From Muricea muricata (Eukaryota > Cnidaria > Anthozoa > Malacalcyonacea > Plexauridae), in the NCBI GenBank assembly GCA_963855995.1, contig OY979725.1:930001-994000 (forward strand): a stretch of 64,000 nt of DNA, given 5' to 3'. Positions 56,841 through 64,000 of this stretch are shown here, piece by piece. The position numbers and the translations under genes are program-made. The notes under the pieces are model-generated. The model saw only the letters and a program-made list of their open reading frames with translations, did no database searches and was not told the DNA's origin. The stretch's first letter is position 1. Each line of letters begins with the position of its first letter.

Positions 56841-57791
56841 ATGGCTGGAAATACTACCGCTGGCGAGTTAAAGCTATGTAGCGAGTTCTTCGTCACTTAC
56901 TACTGGACACTACCTGCCATTGGACAACATCTCTTCACGAACATAACGCTTGCCACTATAAGTGTAATATTAGCTGTTTTGGGAACGATCGCAAATTTTC
57001 TTGTCGTGTTATCTTACTTCAAGAACTCTCGCTTACGTACGGTCTCCAATGTACCTCTTGTCTCGTTGGCGTTCAGTGACTTCATGGTCACCGCGGTTGT
57101 GCTACCACTTCATACAGCCAGATTGCTGAAGGAAATTTATGGTACTCATAACTGTGTTCTGTGGACCTTTTTTAGACTTTCTTCTTACTTTTCTGTCGGA
57201 GTTTCGTTGTTAACTGTGACGTTTATAAGTGTGGAGCGTTTCATTACTTTGGCATATCCGTATCGTTACCAAACAATGTTGACGAGAATACGAATGAAGA
57301 TCGTTGTCGGAATCATATGGTGTTTCACGTTGGTTTACGTAGTATCGCATCTTTGGTTGATACCAAATAAAGTATTTTTAGCTCTTTCTGCTACCGCCGT
57401 GATCGTTTGCATCATCATATTGCTATCAATTTGGATATGGGTTCTCAAACTGCTTCGAAATCACAAACGAAGAATAACTTTGGACCACACACCCGCACAA
57501 ATATCCTCAAATGAAAGCAAAAGACCACAACAAACGTACAAGAACACGCGAACTTGTGCCGCGATTGTAACTGGACTTGTGCTCTGTTATTTTCCTGTCG
57601 TATGCACCTTTGTTTACTACTGGACGGAACCACGAAGCTACACGGGGATTTATCTTGTGACTCCTTGGGTCGAGACCATAGCTTATGTCCATTCTCTGCT
57701 TAATCCTTTGCTTGTCCTCTGGAGAAAAAGCGAATTCAAACAGACTTCTCGCCATTTTATTGGTCAAGTAAAGTGTTGTCGGTGTGCATGA
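56841..57791 (+). CDS. Orphan class A GPCR (GPCR 4)
   Basis: One exon encodes 316 aa in unit 1 of the duplication. Landmarks: NTT sequon at 4, FFVTYYW before TM1, N52, D80, C105, VERF (E132-R133), W160, CYFP at 249-252, and NPLLVLW at 288-294 lacking the NPxxY tyrosine. Basic IL3 (RNHKRR) and a short cysteine-ending tail (KCCRCA), possibly palmitoylated. It is about 95% identical to GPCR 5 (15 replacements by hand count), 13 of them after residue 160. It is a close paralogue of GPCR 3 on the other strand. AATAAA follows at 57921. Probably a plasma-membrane receptor; ligand unknown. Confidence 0.9.
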   Translation: MAGNTTAGELKLCSEFFVTYYWTLPAIGQHLFTNITLATISVILAVLGTIANFLVVLSYFKNSRLRTVSNVPLVSLAFSDFMVTAVVLPLHTARLLKEIYGTHNCVLWTFFRLSSYFSVGVSLLTVTFISVERFITLAYPYRYQTMLTRIRMKIVVGIIWCFTLVYVVSHLWLIPNKVFLALSATAVIVCIIILLSIWIWVLKLLRNHKRRITLDHTPAQISSNESKRPQQTYKNTRTCAAIVTGLVLCYFPVVCTFVYYWTEPRSYTGIYLVTPWVETIAYVHSLLNPLLVLWRKSEFKQTSRHFIGQVKCCRCA

Positions 57792-57920
57792 AGGAGCCCA
57801 TACTCAATTACACTGAACGATCACCTCGCTCTTCTAGCCTTGATAGTTATTTTAGGTGGCCATACTTCTCAATTGTGACATTAATTATTGCAACCTTTTC
57901 TTTTGTAAATGTTGAGTACA

Positions 57921-57926
57921 AATAAA
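57921..57926 (+). terminator. Polyadenylation signal of GPCR 4
   Basis: AATAAA lies 130 bp after the stop codon, conserved in the duplicate at 61326. The (GTT)n tract begins about 13 bp downstream, where a GU-rich downstream element is expected. Confidence 0.55.
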
Positions 57927-57938
57927 TATGACGTTGCC

Positions 57939-58180
<242 letters not shown>

Positions 58181-59012
58181 CACACACGGAAGAAGTATCC
58201 ATAGTAGTGCTTGATATATATTTAGTAATACTGTATGTATAGTGTTTAATATTTCCATCTTACATACAACAGTGCTTAATTTGTTGTTTTAACGCAAAGA
58301 ACTAACCAAACACCTGGCGAATGAAGAACAGGATCTGACTCTGCCTGGCTAGTTTCAGTGATGAATGCGGCGCAAAGATGGTTTACTGCAGAATCATATT
58401 AAAGGGGCAGTGTCAGGCTACTTTTTACAAAAAAATGTTCTGTATTCAAAAACTAAAGTGAAATTTATTTCAATTTAACCTGCAACAATATATGGGTAAT
58501 ATTAATCATATAAGGAATCAACATACAATGTTACGCAAAATTATATCAAAATTACACCAGAACTTGAAAAGCTGCTTGCCAACAATTTTTCAAGATGTCA
58601 AATACAATCCAACTCAATCCTCGATTAATCATGACAATTCGTATTCCTGTCAAAATTTTTGCATTCGTTATCGATTTATTTTGTGTTTACACTCATTATT
58701 TGTGAGCTTATACAAAATTCGCAGGTGTAAGAATTACTCAACACTGCCCCTTTAAACAACAGATTGTGCAATATGAACTGCGATCGTCTTCCATGCGCGG
58801 ACCAAGTCAGTTTGGACAGTTTCGAGTCGCAAATGACAACATTATCCAAGTTATACCGCATTAGCAACGTCAAAAAGAAACTATCCAAGTTTTTACACCT
58901 TGTAAACTCCACAGGTTTTTTTAGACAGGTGTCCTGCAAGGTCCTTTATTCGGTCCCAGCCGATATTTCTAGTCTTCAATACTGTTATAACACGTAAATT
59001 GTGTCCAAACAT

Positions 59013-59312
59013 TTACGCCGATGAATTCCAACAAAGATTCACCGCAGAGTCCCTAAAAACACTGCTTCGCCAAAACACCAGACAAGGATTGACGAGAGAG
59101 TTTGCGTACAGGAAAGTGAAACCGACACGTTGATACAACAGATAACGATATTTTTCCATCTTAGCACTTGATAAAGACTCCGCTCGATAAGTGCGAACAG
59201 CGATTGCAGGCAAATAAGATATCAACAAGTTTACTATAATAATAAAAGCCGTAAACGCTGATCGGCACACCTTCTGACTTCGCACTGAGCGGGAACTTGA
59301 TGGCGTTTGCTG
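59013..59312 (-). pseudogene. Truncated GPCR fragment (3' part of a GPCR 6 copy)
   Basis: About 100 codons match the C-terminal third of the receptor at 62164-63087 (TM6 LISYLPAIAV, TM7 NSLVNPCLVFW, tail VNLCWNSSA) with a few replacements. The frame is cut at 59312 by the duplication junction, so TM1-TM5 are missing. A Met at 59285 would start a 90-aa product that cannot be a receptor. It is a by-product of the segmental duplication. Confidence 0.9.
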
Positions 59313-60235
59313 ACTAAAGTGCCAGCCTCAGCCCTGTGCGACAGAAACAGCTGCCTGTTGCCATGCAGAGCCTTCAACTGGATCAAGTTGAATGGCAAAG
59401 CCTTTGCAAATGCGTAGCTCTTCGCTGGAAATAGGGACGCTCATTAACATGAGTGCCGCAAGGTGGACCTTGTCTTGTCAACGTTTCAAGCGAAGGCCCT
59501 TCGTCGGCTGAACTAACTTCCCGATGAATTTCTTAACTTCCTAACAAAAAGCTTTGCTCGAAATGTCGATTTTCATATTATCTTTTCAGGTAGTGAAAAA
59601 ACCGATAGCTTTCGTGTGCTGTTACTTGCACTACCTACATTGGTAACTTTAGTTCGAGACGCTTTTTAACGTTATCTCTTGACCTTAAATGTAGATGGGA
59701 GATGTTACACAAAATTTGATTGGACGACGGGAAAAATTCAATGAATCAAATCTCTTGCATAATATTAAATTGTCCGCATTTGGCGTTGCCATGAAAAAGG
59801 TTTATTATGATCTTACAAGTCGACTCGACTTGCATATTTATCTCGACATCTTTTTCCTGGGAAGAAGCATGTTGCAAATTACGATTACACAAAGCAAAGA
59901 ACATAGACGTTACTACAGTACTACCAACTTCATCAAGTATTTCCTAATCTTGTCAAAGTTTAAACACACAGAGGTGAAGTTAGGAGCTTATCACCTCTCT
60001 TATCTATCAACTCGTAATTTCTTATCATTTTTGTAGGGCCAGATGTCTTCCATATGAACAGCATATTACATCGTTTTGTTTAAACCTCCGCCCATATAAC
60101 TGTATTGAGCATAATCCAAACTTGATCATATCTGAACACTTGCTATAGAGTTTCAATAGCCGGAATTTTTGTACAGAATTTTTTTAAAGAAAGTTTGTAT
60201 AGAATTTTTCCAGGACGAAGCTACTCTTACAAGGA

Positions 60236-61186
60236 ATGGCTGGAAATACTACCGCTGGCGAGTTAAAGCTATGTAGCGAGTTCTTCGTCACTTACTACTG
60301 GACACTACCTGCCGTTGGACAACATCTCTTCACGAACATAACACTTGCCACAATAAGTGTAATATTAGCTGTTTTGGGAACGATTGCAAATTTTCTTGTC
60401 GTGTTATCATACTTCAAGAACTCTCGCTTACGTACGGTCTCCAATGTACCTCTTGTCTCGTTGGCGTTCAGTGACTTGATGGTCACCGCGGTTGTGCTAC
60501 CACTTCATACAGCCAGATTGCTGAAGGAGATTTATGGCACTCATAACTGTGTTCTGTGGACATTTTTTAGACTTTCTTCTTACTTTTCTGTTGGAGTTTC
60601 GTTGTTAACTGTGACGTTTATAAGTGTGGAGCGTTTCATTACTTTGGCATATCCGTATCGTTACCAAACAATGTTGACGAGAATACGAATGAAGATCGTT
60701 GTCGGAATCATATGGTGTTTCATGTTGGCTTACGTAGTATCGCATCTTTGGTTGATACCAAATAAAGTATTTTTAGCTCTTTCTGCTACCGCCGTGATCC
60801 TTTGCATCATCATATTGCTATCAATTTGGATATGGGTTCTCAAACTGCTACGAAATCACAAGCGAAGAATAACTTCGGACCACACACCCACACAAATATC
60901 CACAAATGAAAGCAAAAGACCACAACAAACGTACAAGAACACGCGAACTTGTTGTGCAATTGTAACAGGACTTGTGCTCTGTTATTTTCCTGTCGTATGC
61001 ACCTTTGTTTACTACCTGTTGGAGCCACGAAGCTACACGGGGATTTATCTTGTGACTCCTTGGGTACACACCATAGCTTATGTCCACTCTCTGCTTAATC
61101 CTTTGCTTCTCCTCTGGAGAAAAAGCGAATTCAAACAGACTTCTCGCCATTTTATTGGTCAGCTAAAGTGTGGTCGATGTGCATGA
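60236..61186 (+). CDS. Orphan class A GPCR (GPCR 5)
   Basis: One exon, 316 aa, the duplicate of GPCR 4. All landmarks are kept: N52, D80, C105, E132-R133, W160, CYFP, and NPLLLLW for NPxxY. Differences from GPCR 4 cluster from TM4 onward: T163M, V165A, V189L, three in IL3, A240C, W261L and T262L in the loop after TM6, E278H, V292L and two in the tail. Changes at 261-262 and 278 fall at or near the extracellular mouth, where ligand contacts are common, so specificity may have diverged. AATAAA lies at 61326. Ligand unknown. Confidence 0.9.
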   Translation: MAGNTTAGELKLCSEFFVTYYWTLPAVGQHLFTNITLATISVILAVLGTIANFLVVLSYFKNSRLRTVSNVPLVSLAFSDLMVTAVVLPLHTARLLKEIYGTHNCVLWTFFRLSSYFSVGVSLLTVTFISVERFITLAYPYRYQTMLTRIRMKIVVGIIWCFMLAYVVSHLWLIPNKVFLALSATAVILCIIILLSIWIWVLKLLRNHKRRITSDHTPTQISTNESKRPQQTYKNTRTCCAIVTGLVLCYFPVVCTFVYYLLEPRSYTGIYLVTPWVHTIAYVHSLLNPLLLLWRKSEFKQTSRHFIGQLKCGRCA

Positions 61187-61325
61187 AAAGGACAAGTGAG
61201 CACATACTCTATTACATTGAAAGATCACCTTGCTCTTTTAGCCTCGATGGTTATTTTAGGTGGCCTATACTTCTCAATTGTGACATTAATCATTGCAACC
61301 TTTTCTTTTGTACATGTTGAGTACA

Positions 61326-61331
61326 AATAAA
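61326..61331 (+). terminator. Polyadenylation signal of GPCR 5
   Basis: AATAAA 140 bp after the stop codon, aligned with the signal of GPCR 4. Confidence 0.5.
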
Positions 61332-62163
61332 CATGACGTTGCCGTTGTTGTTGTTGTCACACACGGAAGAAGTATCCATAGGAGTGCTTGATAAATATTT
61401 AGTACTATGTTTATAGTGTTTAATATTTCCATCTTGCATAGAACAGTAGATTATGTTGTTTCAACGCCCAGAACCAATCAAACACCTGGCGAATGAAGAA
61501 CAGGATCTGACTCTGTCAGGCTAGTTTCAGTGATGAATGCGGCGCAAAGATGGTTTAATACAGAATCATATTAAAGGGTCAGTGTCAGGCTACTTTTTAC
61601 AAAAAATGTTCTGTATTCAAAAACTAAAGTGAAATTTATTTTCATCTAATCTGTAACCACATATAGGTAATATTAATCATATTAAGCATCAATATGCAAT
61701 GTTAGGCAAAATTCTATCAAAAACTTGAAAGGCTGTTTGCCAACAACTTTTCAAGACGTCAAATACAATCCAACTTAATCCTCGATTAACCATAACCATC
61801 CGTACTCCTGTACAAACGTTTTGCATTTGCTATCGATTTATTTTGTGTTTACAGTCATTATTTGTGAGTTTTATGCAAAATTCGCAGGTGTAAGAATTAC
61901 TCAACACTGCAGATTGTGCAATATTAACTGTGATTGTCTTCCATGCACGGACCAAGTCAGCTTAAACAGTTTCGAGTCGCAAATGACAGCATTATCCAAG
62001 TTATAACGCATTAGCAACGTCAAAAAGAAATTATCCAAGTTTCTGCGCCTTGTAAACTCCACGAGTTTTTTTTAGACAGGTGTCCTGCAAACTCCTTTAT
62101 TCGGTCCCAGCCGATATTTCTAGTCTTCAATACTGTTATAACACGTAAATTGTGTCCAAACAT

Positions 62164-63087
62164 TTACGCCGATGAATTCCAACAAAGATTCACCGCAGAG
62201 TCCCTAAAAACACTGCTTCGCCAAAACACCAGACAAGGATTGACGAGAGAGTTTGCGTACAGGAGAGTAAAACCGACACGTTGATACAACAGATAACGAT
62301 ATTTTTCCATCTTAGCACTTGATAAAGACTCCGCTCGATAAGTGAGAACAGCGATTGCAGGCAAATAAGATATCAACAAGCTTACTATAATAATAAAAGC
62401 CGTTAACGCTGATCGGCACATCTTTTGACTTTGCACTGAGCGGGAACTTGATGGCGTTTGCTGAGCCCAAATTGTCTTGCGATGCCGGCAGACAAGCCTG
62501 TAAGTCCAAACCCATGTGAGGGTTACTATGAAGAGAGAAATGGTTATAATCAAAAGACCTCCGCCCACAATTATTACCGGCCCGACAACGGCCGCAACGA
62601 TTGTTATAAACAAAACCACTACCGAATATGTTCCAACTGCGATTTTCAGGCGAAATTTGGTCATCATTCTCTGACAACGGTACGGGAAAGCCAAGAAGAT
62701 AAAACTCTGCAGGCTTAGAATGGTTATCATCTGAATGGATAGGCCAATACAAAAGAACGAAATGAGTATCCGGAGATCCGAAAATAGACAATCTTGCAAT
62801 CCGAGGATGGCACTAAGATTCCCAATGATAAACAACGGTTGCACCAATCCGGTAACAATGAGATCGGTAGAAGCAACGAGCAGAAAAATAAAGTTTTGTA
62901 TCGTTTGCAATTGTCGATTGTGGAAATACGATATGATGATGAAAATATTGGCAGCTGAACCAAAAATTGAAATAAAAACATTGATGAACAAAATCACGGT
63001 CTCCAATGTGGCAGTTTTTATACTTGCCGTGTGGTAATGACTTATAGCAAAACACATTTCTTCTGAAGATATTAAACCTTTTGCCAT
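62164..63087 (-). CDS. Orphan class A GPCR lacking the DRY arginine (GPCR 6)
   Basis: One exon encodes 307 aa with seven hydrophobic segments. N47 (TM1), VASTD with D75 (TM2) and C100 before TM3 are conserved. At the end of TM3 the family motif S-V-E-R-F is S-L-Q-S-F (residues 125-129), so both E3.49 and R3.50 are replaced (Q127, S128), while the following FPYR is kept. TM6 has SYLP and TM7 NSLVNPCLVFW. IL3 contains a Ser-rich stretch (SSSRSVQSQ). The frame is long and uninterrupted, and a copied 3' end remained open, which argues against simple decay. It may be non-coupling, constitutively biased, or a chaperone or decoy for neighbouring receptors; this is speculation. Ligand unknown. Confidence 0.85.
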   Translation of the reverse strand: MAKGLISSEEMCFAISHYHTASIKTATLETVILFINVFISIFGSAANIFIIISYFHNRQLQTIQNFIFLLVASTDLIVTGLVQPLFIIGNLSAILGLQDCLFSDLRILISFFCIGLSIQMITILSLQSFIFLAFPYRCQRMMTKFRLKIAVGTYSVVVLFITIVAAVVGPVIIVGGGLLIITISLFIVTLTWVWTYRLVCRHRKTIWAQQTPSSSRSVQSQKMCRSALTAFIIIVSLLISYLPAIAVLTYRAESLSSAKMEKYRYLLYQRVGFTLLYANSLVNPCLVFWRSSVFRDSAVNLCWNSSA

Positions 63088-64000
63088 TATGAAATCTTCA
63101 CGTCACTGTAACACAGTTTGTCAAGTATACAAACTTTAATTGACACGAGATTATCAGCAGGACAAATCTCAAATCACAGTCCCTGTCCTAATTTTTAATC
63201 CATCGTTGAAATGGTTCTTCAGTTATACATGAAAATAAAAGCAGTTGACCAACTTGATTTTTACACCCTTCTCTTTGGATGTCGACGAATGTTTATTAAA
63301 ATTTAACAAAATTTGAAACGACAATAACTGTCAGACATATTTTTAATTGCAATATACATTTCTACATGAATTTAATGTCAAAATCTAATAAACCTTAATT
63401 TACATTACGAATGCTTTTGATGCTCAAAAATTGAAACTTTTTGAAATACATGATTTTCTTGTTTCACATTTCACAATAAAGTGGTCTACTGTTCTAGCAC
63501 GATCTGATGAAGAAAAACTAATTGAACAGCTTGGTACTAGCATCAAATTACTACTTCTTAAACTTAATTAAAATGTCTGCATTTTTTATGTACTGGCAAC
63601 TAATTTATTGTAAAATGATGAAATATCAGGTTTCACTAAAAGTTAATCATTTTTAATGTAGTTGATTATTTTCAGAAAAAATTGTAATTATAATTAGAAA
63701 TTATAATTATACTACTAAGTAAATTAATGCTTCATAACACAGAAGCAGTGGTGGACAGTATTAGAGGTCATCTTTTGAGTGAATTTTCCAGAGCATGGAA
63801 ATAAATCAAGTCTTGCAAACAAGCCAGAAGGTAGCTAAGTAATTTAGCCAAATACCACTACAGTAGCCCCCCCCCCCCAATTTTTTGTTAAATTTTTGGG
63901 TTATAATTCTTTTCTTTGTCATGTAAACTTAAATTTGTTTATTTTGGGATATAATTATGTTCTCTGTCACCTAAAATGGAATACAGAAGTGGATTACAAA
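63088..64000. other. Intergenic end of window
   Basis: AT-rich DNA upstream of GPCR 6 with no gene seen. A short self-complementary stretch (taattataattagaaattataatta, about 63686) and a run of 11 C at about 63867 are the only structures. Confidence 0.5.

Larger units (their letters stand above)
59313..62463. repeat. Segmental tandem duplication, unit 2
   Basis: Second copy of 55919-59312. It ends inside the intact GPCR 6 gene, where the shared sequence gatggcgtttgctga continues as gcccaaattg. It is about 240 bp shorter, mainly because the (GTT)n tract is short. Confidence 0.9.

Overview
The window is animal nuclear DNA: AT-rich, mostly non-coding, with GT/AG-spliced genes, TATA boxes, AATAAA signals and many small inverted-repeat transposons. 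A cnidarian, most likely an anthozoan such as a coral or sea anemone, fits best. The reasons are an RPamide-type neuropeptide precursor, a cluster of intronless orphan rhodopsin-class GPCRs, and TTAGGG-like satellite DNA. The species is inferred from protein character only; no search was run.

Layout. 0-3.5 kb: intergenic with old repeats. 3.5-4.65 kb (+): two-exon secreted prepropeptide with six copies of a (Q/E)TRRPG-R neuropeptide cassette. 4.88-6.04 kb (-): intronless type II membrane protein resembling a Golgi glycosyltransferase, convergent with the neuropeptide gene. 6.4-21.8 kb: transposon and satellite block with no credible gene. It holds a 0.36-kb foldback MITE, an ~0.83-kb near-perfect palindrome, a 4.3-kb array of 21-bp telomere-like repeats, a 3.9-kb foldback element flanked by TTAA, and a 3.6-kb element with ~390-bp inverted repeats, also flanked by TTAA. 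Nested in the last are a Harbinger-like MITE and a tRNA-like SINE head. 22.6-28.5 kb (+): eight-exon gene for a GluR0-like channel, with a bipartite ligand-binding domain and a potassium-channel filter TTVGYGD. 31.86-42.26 kb (+): two-exon Msx/NK-like homeobox gene with an eh1 repressor motif and a 9.8-kb intron. 44.7-63.1 kb: six full-length intronless class A GPCR genes on both strands, plus one truncated GPCR copy. Two of the six lie in a 3.2-3.4-kb tandem segmental duplication.

How the genes could work together. The neuropeptide precursor, ligand-gated channel and GPCR cluster are all of neural or secretory signalling type. Nothing in the sequence shows that they interact; pairing the peptide with one of these receptors is only a hypothesis. 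The most unusual items are the potassium-filter glutamate-receptor-like channel, the RPamide precursor, a GPCR whose last 19 residues are encoded by a MITE terminus, a GPCR lacking the DRY arginine, and the paired 21-bp satellite and foldback structures. Exon boundaries were set by hand from splice consensus and reading phase.
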